From CAYRLZ01 sp964425275 (GTDB lineage: Bacteria > Hydrothermota > Tepidihabitantia > Tepidihabitantales > JBDRVQ01), in assembly GCA_964425275.1 (NCBI GenBank), contig CAYRLZ010000056.1:1-25310 (forward strand): 25,310 nucleotides of DNA, written 5' to 3'. Position numbers and translations under genes: made by a program. The first letter of the stretch is position 1, and every line of letters begins with the position of its first letter. The notes beneath the pieces were generated by a model. It was not told where the DNA came from, searched no databases, and saw only the letters and a program-made list of their open reading frames with translations. This document shows positions 1 to 5,894 of this stretch, piece by piece.

Positions 1-1
1 A

Positions 2-295
2 GCTCATATTGTTTATCGCGCAGCTTACCCGAGGTCTCTCCTCTATTTAATATGGAGTGGTGAATTCAAATTGGATACCATCCCTATTGAACTTCCTGCT
101 GGGTCGCCAACTGGAATAGATTTAATATTGGACAGAAAAGGCTTTCCCCATATCGCCTATGGAGATAATTTTCTCTGGTATATCAGAGGTTATGAAGGGC
201 AGGCGATTAAAGAGAAGAGAAAGGCAGTGGCAATCTTTTTCAATCCTTCCACTTTCAAACAAGAACTTAGGAAAGGGGTATCGGTCTACAGATAA
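2..295 (+). CDS. C-terminal end of a repeat (beta-propeller-like) protein, cut by the window edge
   Basis: The frame is open from base 2 to a TAA at 293-295 (97 residues), so the gene starts outside the window. The TTG at 71 is internal to this frame and is not a convincing start. The sequence has the pattern of propeller-like repeat units: 'LDRKGFPHIAYGDN' followed by 'LWYIRG', with an earlier half-unit 'AHIVYRAA...LLYLIWSGEF'. Such 'G-x-PHIxY-D ... L-x-Y' repeats occur in large secreted proteins. No catalytic motif is visible, and no T9SS-type sorting domain follows. The stop lies 11 nt from the convergent Mut7-C gene. Function is unknown; a secreted or surface protein is inference. Confidence 0.6.
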   Translation, partial: AHIVYRAAYPRSLLYLIWSGEFKLDTIPIELPAGSPTGIDLILDRKGFPHIAYGDNFLWYIRGYEGQAIKEKRKAVAIFFNPSTFKQELRKGVSVYR

Positions 296-306
296 ATAAG
301 GCTTCC

Positions 307-753
307 TTATAACTCTATTCCCATCGTAAATAAAAAACACTTCTTCTTTAGATGACTTCCTTCCCAATATATCCGCTGGCAGGTCGGAGATTGGGAAAAA
401 TTCTTTTGGGTACGGAAAGTAAAATACGGAACCTTCCCCTTAGCCTCCTCTTTATCTATCTCCTCAATCTCCTCATTACAGATAAGACAGCGGCTAAATG
501 GCTTAATCCTATCTTTTAGATTAAGTGTTTGATTTAAGATTTTCAACTGCTCCTCTGGTGAATCGGTATTCAGAAATATAACCCCTTTTTCTTTCGTTAA
601 CCTTTCTTTCCGGGTTATAATGATTCTATCCTCCCGCCGGGCAGTGAGGACTAACTCAACCTCACTAATTATCTTCTCGTATCTCGTATCAAACCTCAAA
701 ATCCTTAAATATCTTGCCAACTTTCCTAACATTATATCACAGAAGAACTTCAT
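307..753 (-). CDS. Mut7-C (DUF82) family protein, putative RNase domain
   Basis: A 148-residue protein. The N-terminus 'MKFFCDIMLGKLARYLRILRFDT' matches the PIN-like fold of the Mut7-C family ('D-x-MLGKLARWLR'), followed by 'RIIITRKERL', the second conserved block. The C-terminal zinc-ribbon region has 'RCLICNEEI' and 'PTCQRIYWEGSH'. The second pair is normally CPxC but reads SPTC here, so one ligand is lost. I chose ATG at 753 over the TTG at 759 because it gives the family's typical N-terminus. The family is predicted to have nuclease activity on RNA; this is family knowledge, not shown here. A promoter with a long leader lies upstream at 910-937. Confidence 0.8.
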   Translation of the reverse strand: MKFFCDIMLGKLARYLRILRFDTRYEKIISEVELVLTARREDRIIITRKERLTKEKGVIFLNTDSPEEQLKILNQTLNLKDRIKPFSRCLICNEEIEEIDKEEAKGKVPYFTFRTQKNFSQSPTCQRIYWEGSHLKKKCFLFTMGIEL

Positions 754-909
754 CCTCAATTATAATAAAAACTTTCCTTTCCGTAAGCAGAATAAAGAGT
801 GGACTATAATAAGTCGCCAACCACAAAACCAGAAAATTTCAGTTTAACATCACTCTTTGGGGAAGGGGCTTTCTTGTTCTTTTTATGTTTTCATCTTTTC
901 TTTTCTAAA

Positions 910-937
910 ATCGTAGTCAAAAATTCCACAAGGTCAA
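910..937 (-). promoter_or_regulatory. Sigma70-type promoter for the Mut7-C gene
   Basis: On the minus strand TTGACC (937-932), a 16-nt spacer and TACGAT (915-910). The predicted 5' leader is about 150 nt. The leader shares a block (AAGCCCCTT, then GTGATGTTAAAC) with the leader of the promoter at 3069-3096, so the two look like copies of one promoter-leader module. Confidence 0.5.
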
Positions 938-950
938 CTCAAGGGATTAG

Positions 951-1170
951 CTCATACTTCAAGCCTTCTTCCCAAAAAGTAGCATAGAGCTGATAAAGAG
1001 AATTACACTCAGAGCCTTCCAGCGGGAACTTAAAAGATTCCTTTCCCAGAAACCAACTCCGCCAAAGAAGCGAAAGAGAATGATTAAACGCTATACTAAA
1101 TCCCGTGAAATAATGATACAGACCCTCAGAAGAAACGGCTGGTTTTGTCTCTTAAAGGCTTTGGCATAAA
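951..1170 (+). other. Unassigned open frame, possible gene remnant
   Basis: A 72-codon frame with no ATG, GTG or TTG near its beginning ends in TAA at 1168-1170. Its translation is basic and includes 'LKRFLSQKPTPPKKRKRMIK' and 'SREIMIQTLRRNGWFCLLKA'. The composition looks like a decayed coding tail, but I do not recognise the family. It runs through the outer end of the attC-like site at 1150-1310. It may be chance. Confidence 0.2.
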
Positions 1171-1310
1171 AGAAGCCCAGCAGTTTATGCATTTTACCCT
1201 AACCCACCGAAATTAGCAGTGACTATGTTTTCCATCTTTCAACCTTCGTTGACAGCTTAGAGGGCGGGGTTTGGGCGAAGTGTGGCGAAGCCTTTTATCT
1301 GCTGTTAGAC
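1150..1310 (-). other. attC-like integron recombination site 1, decayed at the far end
   Basis: Read on the minus strand, it starts 11 nt after the methyltransferase stop with GTCTAAC (1310-1304), a perfect RYYYAAC R'' box, then AGCAGATAAAAGG. The distal arm is CTTCTTTTATGC...GCC followed by TTTAAGA (1156-1150), where the neighbouring site has GTTAGGC. The proximal and distal arms resemble those of site 2 at 2234-2353, base for base over most of their length. The degenerate R' box suggests the site no longer recombines. An alternative R' is GTTAGGG near 1197-1203. Confidence 0.5.
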
Positions 1311-1321
1311 GCAGTGACAGG

Positions 1322-2206
1322 TCATTTACGTTTAACAACCATCCAAATAGTATCATATAAGTTACAATTTGTTATCCTTTTAATTATTAAAAAAATTAAG
1401 TATAATAAGTCATGAATAATTTTTTTTATTCCTGTTGCAGCATAATACGGATCTAACGTATCTTCCACTATAACAAAATTTTTTTTAGTAAGACATTTAG
1501 CTAAACTCGAAACAGTAAAATGTGATAAATGTATTTCACTTGAAGTTCTGTCTAACTCTATTTTAGGCAACCCAAACATTTCATATTTTCTAAATTTACC
1601 GATTTGGAAAACTGAAAGTAAACATCCAATCGTACACCTTATACGCCTTCTAAATGAATCGATATCGTTAGGAACAGCAATAATAAGAATTCCTTGTTCA
1701 TTTAGCAAGTTATAACATCTTTCTATTAACCGAGATGGATCTGGTACATGCTCTAATACATGGAAAAGTGTTATTATATCAAATCGACGGTCGCCAAAAT
1801 CAATATCCTCTGCTTGACCTTTTTTCAAATTTAAATCATATTTTTCTTTTGCTATTTTTATTGCACTTTCTGATATTTCCGTTCCTTCTACCTCAAAATT
1901 ATTTCTGGCAAAATATAAAAATTGTCCTATTCCTGCCCCAATATCTAGAAGAGTTCCTGTGTCCTTAAATTTCTTTACCATTTTTAGGCGCCTTTGCCAA
2001 AGAATATCTCTACCTTTTTCTTCTTCAAGCCACGAATCATATTGATTTTCTCTGGAATAGAAATTTATGATTTCATTAAAAGCAGGTCTTGGATTATTAA
2101 ATATATATCCACAATGATTACATTTGAAAATATTATGCTTGTTATCTATTGGGAATATATCTTCACTTTCACATAAATTGCACTTATTTAGATATTCTAA
2201 TTTCAT
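1322..2206 (-). CDS. Class I SAM-dependent methyltransferase with N-terminal zinc ribbon (cassette gene)
   Basis: A 294-residue protein. An N-terminal zinc ribbon uses C9, C12, C29 and C32. The SAM-binding glycine loop is 'LLDIGAGIGQFL', followed by 'VEGTEISESAI', 'FDIITLFHVLEHVPDP' and 'GILIIAVPN'. This is the Methyltransf_23/UbiG-like arrangement often seen in sugar or lipid modification loci. The substrate cannot be told from sequence. The C-terminus carries a hydrophobic stretch 'IIHDLLYLIFLIIKRI'. The start ATG follows 'AAGGAGATAATATT', a good ribosome binding site. Base composition is clearly more AT-rich than the housekeeping genes. The gene begins 27 nt after a GTTAGGC core site and ends 11 nt before the next attC-like site, as in an integron cassette. 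Confidence 0.85.
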   Translation of the reverse strand: MKLEYLNKCNLCESEDIFPIDNKHNIFKCNHCGYIFNNPRPAFNEIINFYSRENQYDSWLEEEKGRDILWQRRLKMVKKFKDTGTLLDIGAGIGQFLYFARNNFEVEGTEISESAIKIAKEKYDLNLKKGQAEDIDFGDRRFDIITLFHVLEHVPDPSRLIERCYNLLNEQGILIIAVPNDIDSFRRRIRCTIGCLLSVFQIGKFRKYEMFGLPKIELDRTSSEIHLSHFTVSSLAKCLTKKNFVIVEDTLDPYYAATGIKKIIHDLLYLIFLIIKRITNCNLYDTIWMVVKRK

Positions 2207-2233
2207 AATATTATCTCCTTAATTTGTCATTTC

Positions 2234-2353
2234 GCCTAACGGCTCCAGCATAAAAGAAGTTTTGCGAAGCAAAATTTGGGTGAGTGCCATAAGGCACGAA
2301 ATCCGAAGGATAGATGGAGCAAAGTGACATCAACCTTTTATGCTGTGTTATCC
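2234..2353 (-). other. attC-like integron recombination site 2 (best preserved)
   Basis: Minus-strand order: GGATAAC (2353-2347), then AGCATAAAAG, a central region, CTTTTATGCT, and the core GTTAGGC (2240-2234), which fits GTTRRRY exactly. The AGCATAAAAG/CTTTTATGCT arms are perfectly complementary over 10 bp. Inside are further hairpins: GTGCC-TTAT-GGCAC and TTTTGC-TTC-GCAAAA. The lipoprotein stop lies 18 nt before it and the methyltransferase ATG 27 nt after it. Arrangement, size (120 bp) and core match attC sites. No integrase gene is in the window. Confidence 0.6.
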
Positions 2354-2371
2354 GCCGTATCACAGTTGTAC

Positions 2372-2842
2372 TTAAAAGAAAACTCTCTCCTCGCCTTTAA
2401 GAATTCGACCGTCAGGTCTCTGGAATATCATCTTTACTTTGCCAGTCATTTCAGAAGGCTTTCTACTAAACGAAGAATATACTATTCGCCCAATCGGGCA
2501 AAGTATTACTTCACGCTCGGATGCACCTATTCCCATCTTCGCCTTCCGGAAGTCTGTTTTTTTGACGTTAAATGACATTGAATACAGTTCCGTCTCAATG
2601 AATTCAAAACTCCAAGAAAACCACTTGCTATGAGCCTCGGAAATAGTAAGGGACACCTTACCCTCTGAGGTAGTCATTGCCCCGGAAGCATCGGCTAGAA
2701 TGAAATAAATCATAAGCCCTTCTATCCCTTCTTTATATGCTGCCCCATCTTTAACATAATCAGGGGGATTATCGTTTAGTTTACTGCACCCAAATATAAA
2801 CAAACCGGTCAAGATGAGAACAAAACTTAACGGCTTTTTCAT
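2372..2842 (-). CDS. Small predicted lipoprotein (cassette gene)
   Basis: A 156-residue protein with a lipoprotein signal peptide: 'MKK', a hydrophobic core and the lipobox 'IFGC' with C19 as the modified cysteine. It is therefore probably anchored to a membrane outside the cytoplasm. The mature part has a beta-rich look ('GKVSLTISEAHSKWFSWSFE', 'GKVKMIFQRPDG') reminiscent of small immunoglobulin-like folds, but I do not recognise the family. The ATG is preceded by 'AAGAAGG' at usable spacing and lies 26 nt after the GTTATAC core of attC-like site 3. It reads toward attC-like site 2 and is probably transcribed from the promoter at 3069-3096. Confidence 0.7.
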   Translation of the reverse strand: MKKPLSFVLILTGLFIFGCSKLNDNPPDYVKDGAAYKEGIEGLMIYFILADASGAMTTSEGKVSLTISEAHSKWFSWSFEFIETELYSMSFNVKKTDFRKAKMGIGASEREVILCPIGRIVYSSFSRKPSEMTGKVKMIFQRPDGRILKGEERVFF

Positions 2843-2868
2843 TGCGACCTTCTTAAAAATAATATGGC

Positions 2869-2968
2869 GTATAACTCGTTCACAATAGCACCGAGTGCCA
2901 TTTCGCTCCCAAAATGGGATGATAGTAGCACCTGGTGCGGATATTTTTCATTTTATACGCTGTTGGTC
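2869..2968 (-). other. attC-like integron recombination site 3
   Basis: Minus strand: GACCAAC (2968-2962), then AGCGTATAAAATG, an inner imperfect stem GCACCAGGTGC / GGCACTCGGTGC, and the core GTTATAC (2875-2869) followed by GCC. GCGTATAA and TTATACGC are complementary. The proximal boundary matches sites 1 and 2 (G-N3-AACAGC-N2-ATAAAA). The distal half differs from the other two, which is usual for attC sites of different cassettes. Confidence 0.5.
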
Positions 2969-3068
2969 GCTTCTTATCATTTATTTTGGTTCAACCTCAC
3001 TTTTTAGGGAAGTTTTATAAGGGGCTTCCCCGTTCTTTCTTCTTAGACTTTTGTCATTCATAACTTAT

Positions 3069-3096
3069 AGTATACTCAAAATTTCAAAAAAGTCAA
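3069..3096 (-). promoter_or_regulatory. Sigma70-type promoter upstream of the cassette-like units
   Basis: On the minus strand TTGACT (3096-3091), a 16-nt spacer and TATACT (3074-3069). The leader continues through attC-like site 3 into the lipoprotein gene (leader about 220 nt). Its first 100 nt resemble the leader behind the promoter at 910-937. It would transcribe both cassette-like genes. Confidence 0.6.
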
Positions 3097-3201
3097 CCCC
3101 ACAATACAACCGGTTGCTAAATTTTCCATATCTCTTTCGGCTTTTCCTATAAATAACTCTTTGCGGGTGATTATTTTATTATTCCCGACGATAATCTTCA
3201 T
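3076..3201 (-). CDS. Possible 41-residue ORF or gene remnant
   Basis: ATG at 3201 opens a 41-codon frame beginning MKIIVGNNKIITRKELFIGK and ending at TGA 3078-3076. The sequence reads like a genuine protein end, but no good ribosome binding site is visible and the stop lies inside the promoter at 3069-3096. I see nothing else gene-like in 3100-3389. Low confidence. Confidence 0.2.
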   Translation of the reverse strand: MKIIVGNNKIITRKELFIGKAERDMENLATGCIVGLTFLKF

Positions 3202-3389
3202 CTTATTTTTCCCAAAATTCTTAAATTTTTGCTAAAACCATACCGGTTTAGAATATCTTTAAGTTCTCTTCTATCATTTTCTAATATTATCAAAAGAGAA
3301 AGTCAAGCCACACAAATATAATCCGGCAACCCCTCTTTTCAATCGATGATTTTAGGAGGATTATAATGTTGTATAAGGAGATAAAACTA

Positions 3390-3684
3390 TGGAAAACACT
3401 TTTGTCTCAAGGCAAATTTTAAGTCCCAAAGAAAAGTTGTCCTGAAGGGAATTGCCTCAGGGAATGTTAGTGAGACCGGCCGACGGCGAGGGATTAGCGT
3501 TAACCTCTATTATCAAGGAAAGGACCGATTATTCAAAAGTGCCGATGCGATATTCCGGCATCAAAACAGAAATCGTCTCCGTACGCAAATTGCAAGGTGA
3601 GAAGAACTGCTGCGGAAGAAAGATATGGTCATCGCAGAGCTGACCCAGGAGAATCTTGAGCTAAAAAAGGGGCGCTGGGAATGA
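3390..3684 (+). pseudogene. IS3-like orfA (helix-turn-helix protein), broken
   Basis: ATG 3390 follows 'AAGGAGATAAAACT' and gives MENTFVSRQILSPKEKLS before a TGA at 3444. A +1 shift restores 'VLKGIASGNVSETGRRRGIS', a typical helix-turn-helix start, then 'VNLYYQGKDRLF', where the family usually has YYQWKDRL. An in-frame TGA near 3598-3600 interrupts the frame before the coiled-coil segment 'EELLRKKDMVIAELTQENLE'. The final TGA overlaps the orfB start as ATGA. So there is at least one frameshift and one nonsense codon. Confidence 0.75.
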
Positions 3685-4408
3685 AAGACCATCCCCATAT
3701 CCTCAGGGAGGCATTTTCATAGGTCGTGGTGTGGGTGAAAGAAGCTAAAGAACGAAGCGGCTTGCCAATCGTGGATATCCTACGCCAACTGGATATTGCT
3801 CCGAGCACCTATTATCGAGTTAGGAAAAGCCTTTGCCGGCAAGCCGGTAATTCTTCTCCGGCGCATCCGAGCCGAAGAAACTTGTATGAGCTCTTACCCG
3901 AAGAGCGGATGTTAATTATTGATTATGCCCTTACCTATCCGAATCCCCGCCACCGCGAGTTAACATAGAGGATGGTCGCCGAAGGGATTGTTCCCTCAAG
4001 TGTGTATAGAGTATTGTCTGAAAAGGGCTTAATTCCCAAGTGGCGGTTGAGCGGGTATTAGAGATTCCGGGGCGAAAACGAGAACCGATTATTCAGACCG
4101 ACAATGGACCGGTATTTCGGAGCCGGGAGTTTAAGCAGTATCTTGCCCATCAGGGTATTAGCCAGAGACGGATTTACCCCCATTGCCCTGAGCAAAACGG
4201 CATTATTGAGCGTGGCATTCGGACCGTAAAGGAATTGGCGGGGGCTGAGTTTTCGGAAAATCGTTCCGCTTACGATGAGACAAGAAAGGCGATAGAGCAT
4301 TATAATCAGGAGTGGCGACATTCAAGCCTTCATTATCTCCGTCTAAAATCAAAGGGTCAAAAGTTCTCATTTTCTGTGAAACAGTACAGTTTCCACTTAA
4401 AAAGGTAG
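3681..4408 (+). pseudogene. IS3-like orfB (rve/DDE transposase), broken
   Basis: Starts MKDHPHILREAFS, then TAG at 3720-3722. Coding resumes with 'SGLPIVDILRQLDIAPSTYY' and stops at TAG 3966-3968. After 'VYRVLSEKGLIPKW' the reading frame changes and about 70 residues are missing, including the first catalytic Asp region. The last part is intact: 'PIIQTDNGPVF' (second Asp), 'GISQRRIYPHCPEQNGIIER' (catalytic Glu) and 'HYNQEWRHSSLHYLR'. The normal C-terminal extension after HYLR is replaced by what looks like the element's end. It cannot encode an active transposase. Confidence 0.85.
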
Positions 4409-4519
4409 TCATCTTTTCACCACCCCTGCCGCCTTTTGATGCCTTCGCCATAGTTCACCGATTAGTTTGCTCTCCTTAAGCCAATTTATCGCCCAGATTT
4501 AGCCAAACTCAATTGAGAA

Positions 4520-4543
4520 AATATTACTGTCAGTAATATTTTT
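4520..4543 (+). terminator. Hairpin with T-run, probable terminator
   Basis: AATATTACTG (4520-4529) and CAGTAATATT (4531-4540) form a perfect 10-bp inverted repeat followed by T residues. It lies between the IS remnant and the first 12-nt array element. The AT-rich stem makes termination strength uncertain. The remainder of 4409-4560 holds nothing I can assign. Confidence 0.45.
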
Positions 4544-4560
4544 AGAACTCGGATTTTTCA

Positions 4561-4886
4561 TCTAAGTCTTTGATTTGACAAGACTTATAGGATTTTTCGG
4601 GCAAGATAGGGGGTGGTATAGGGGGTGCTATTGGGGATGCTATTAAAAGCCCTATTCTCTTTCCTATTCTCTTGCCTATTCGGAATTCTATTCGGTATTC
4701 TATTCTCTTCCCTATTGGTAATCCTATTCTCTATCCTATTGAGCGTTCTATTCCCTTTCCTATTCGGTGTTCTATTCTCTGTCCTATTGGGGATGCTATT
4801 GGGTGTTCTATTCTCTTTCCTATAAAGAGCCCTATTAGGAATCTTATTATTGGCTCTATGCCTCATCGTAGCAAAGGTTATATCCA
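4561..4886. repeat. 12-nt periodic array element, copy 1 (CTATT core)
   Basis: Leader: TAAGTCTT (4563-4570), 9-nt loop, AAGACTTA (4580-4587), then ATAGGATTTTTC and AAGATAGGGGG. Array: CTATT or a one-base variant at 4628, 4640, 4652 and every 12 nt to 4856. That is 20 units in exact register with 7 variable bases each; 4616 (GTATA) is probably a first degenerate unit. Variable words recur in classes: CTCTNNC, CGGNNTT, GGGGATG. Tail: 4847-4886 matches the tail of copy 2 at 31 of 40 positions. The array is open in some frames only because its repeat is 4 codons long. Confidence 0.85.
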
Positions 4887-4901
4887 GTGATTCTAATGAA
4901 T

Positions 4902-4927
4902 AAAGTTTCCTGTGGGGAAACTTTTTT
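4902..4927 (+). terminator. Intrinsic terminator after copy 1 of the array element
   Basis: AAAGTTTCC (4902-4910), loop TGTGG, GGAAACTTT (4916-4924), continuing into a T-run to 4927. The nine-pair stem is perfect. Its position directly after the array element suggests that the plus strand of the element may be transcribed. Confidence 0.6.
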
Positions 4928-4943
4928 ATCGTCTGATTTTGCT

Positions 4944-5268
4944 TCTAACCCTATGATTTTACAGGACTTATCGGATTTTTTCTTTCTTTTAGGGTATCGT
5001 TCCCTCTACGGCTTACCCTACCCCTTACTTAATGCCTTACTGGGTCTCTTACCCTGTCCCTTTCTCTATCCCTTCCTTAACCCTTTCCCTGCTTCCTTCT
5101 CTTGCCCTTTCTCTTACCTCTTCTATCTCCCTTGGTCTGTCTCCCTCTGATACGCTCCCTGATAGGCTCTCTTGGTCTCTCCCTTAATCCTATTAGGGAT
5201 GGTATTAAAAGCCCTGTGCGGAAATCTCTTATTGGTTCTATCCCAAGTGGTAGATAAGGTTATATTCA
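4944..5268. repeat. 12-nt periodic array element, copy 2 (CTTAC/CTTNC core)
   Basis: Leader CTAACCCTATGATTTTACAG then GACTTATCGGATTTTTT aligns with the leader of copy 1. The array has CTTAC at 5012, 5024, 5036 and 5048, then CTTTC, CTTCC, TTTCC, CTTCT, TTTCT and CTTCT at 12-nt steps to 5120. After that the register becomes uneven, with further 12-nt spaced pairs such as CTGATA at 5147 and 5159. The tail 5229-5268 (TTATTGG, TCTAT, GTAG, AAGGTTATAT) matches copy 1. Total length is almost the same as copy 1, and the two lie in tandem. 5269-5357 holds nothing I can assign. Confidence 0.75.
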
Positions 5269-5357
5269 CCGCCCTTTTTGGGAAGAGGGAGGCATATAAT
5301 AAACCATTTGGTATGAATAATCAGGGTGTGGGAGCGGACAAGTTTCTCGTCAAACAC

Positions 5358-5408
5358 CCAAAAGACCTCTTTCGGGTAGATACCATGTCTAAAAACAGCA
5401 CGAATTTC
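5358..5408 (+). repeat. Dispersed repeat, copy A (possible transposon end)
   Basis: Starting with CCAAAAGA, this stretch matches the minus strand of 25310-25261 in 42 of 50 ungapped columns, including the identical 17-mer GGGTAGATACCATGTCT. Both copies are followed within 9-11 nt by TTGAC. In one frame both could encode PKDL-x-RVDTMS, so a shared protein end is possible too. Confidence 0.6.
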
Positions 5409-5449
5409 AACTTGACGGCGATATAAAGTGATAACTTCAGGAGTTCTGA

Positions 5450-5779
5450 ACCTCCGAAGTCCAGAAGTTAGGAAGCGTAACAGGACTAACTAAAACTGCC
5501 TACTGGGCGGAAAGAATTTTTAGAGAAAGGTTGGGGATTGAAGAGGAAGTTAAATCCCGAAAAGAAGATTATGGGTTAAGCCTTTATCCAAATCCGTTTC
5601 GGTCAATCCTTACCATCACCTCTTCTTCTGGTGTGGACTTGTGTCCCGCAAGGCGTGCGGAAATCAGAGTTGATATTTATAATACCAGTGGCCAACTGGT
5701 TAAATCAATTAAAGGTTTTCCTCCAATCCATTGGAAGACCCGTGATGAAAATCCCACAAGAGACTCCCCTCAAAGTTAG
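5450..5779 (+). pseudogene. Remnant of a secreted protein with T9SS type A C-terminal sorting domain
   Basis: The frame is open from 5450 (after a TGA at 5447-5449) to TAG at 5777-5779. It contains 'YGLSLYPNPFRSILTI', then 'RVDIYNTSGQLVKSI' and 'IHWKTRDENP', the usual order of the type IX secretion C-terminal domain (Por_Secre_tail, 'YPNPF ... V-x-IYN-x-x-G'). The final 'G-V-Y-F' strand is lost to a stop. Only out-of-frame traces follow, near 5785-5830. The N-terminal passenger is absent, so this is a leftover, not a working gene. Residues before the domain ('TKTAYWAERIFRERLGIEEE') belong to the lost passenger. Confidence 0.65.
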
Positions 5780-5860
5780 CGTCATCCGATAGGTTTTTCT
5801 ATTTAACCGTCCAATCAAAAATAGCTCTTTTCTTGCCAGTGCCCAGAAAGGAGGTAAATA

Positions 5861-5889
5861 TTGACTATATTCCAACCCTGTGCTATTAT
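5861..5889 (+). promoter_or_regulatory. Promoter of the M20-prfA-nadK operon, leaderless
   Basis: TTGACT (5861-5866), 17-nt spacer, TATTAT (5884-5889). The ATG of the M20 gene is at 5895, only 5 nt after the -10 box. Transcription starting about 7 nt after the -10 would begin at or next to the A of ATG, with no room for a ribosome binding site. Confidence 0.7.
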
Positions 5890-5894
5890 ATCCT

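Larger units (their letters stand above)
3390..4408 (+). mobile_element. Degenerate IS3-like insertion sequence
   Basis: Two transposase frames in the orfA/orfB arrangement, both inactivated, with an internal deletion in orfB. The end of orfB runs into TGAAACAGTACAGTTT (4377-4392), which has a 15/16 match to 25262-25277 at the other end of the window. That suggests a shared terminal sequence. I could not find a convincing left inverted repeat or target duplication, so the outer limits are uncertain. Confidence 0.75.

Noticed and set aside
799..987. Short plus-strand ORF of 62 codons
   Set aside because: It lies across the conserved minus-strand promoter-leader module at 842-937 and has a low-complexity, phenylalanine-rich translation.
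4625..4866. Open frames through array 1 on both strands, giving leucine-rich or NR-x-x tetrapeptide repeat proteins
   Set aside because: A 12-nt period is four codons, so open frames arise automatically. The CTAAT array with the same leader is full of stops, so coding is not the conserved property.
4561..5268. CRISPR array
   Set aside because: The constant part is only 5 nt and the period 12 nt. Repeats of 23-47 nt with spacers of similar size are absent, and there are no cas genes.
5172..5426. 84-codon ORF starting in the second array
   Set aside because: Its first half is the array tail and its second half the dispersed repeat; no ribosome binding site or recognisable domain. The PKDL-x-RVDTMS end is kept only as a possible alternative reading of the repeat.
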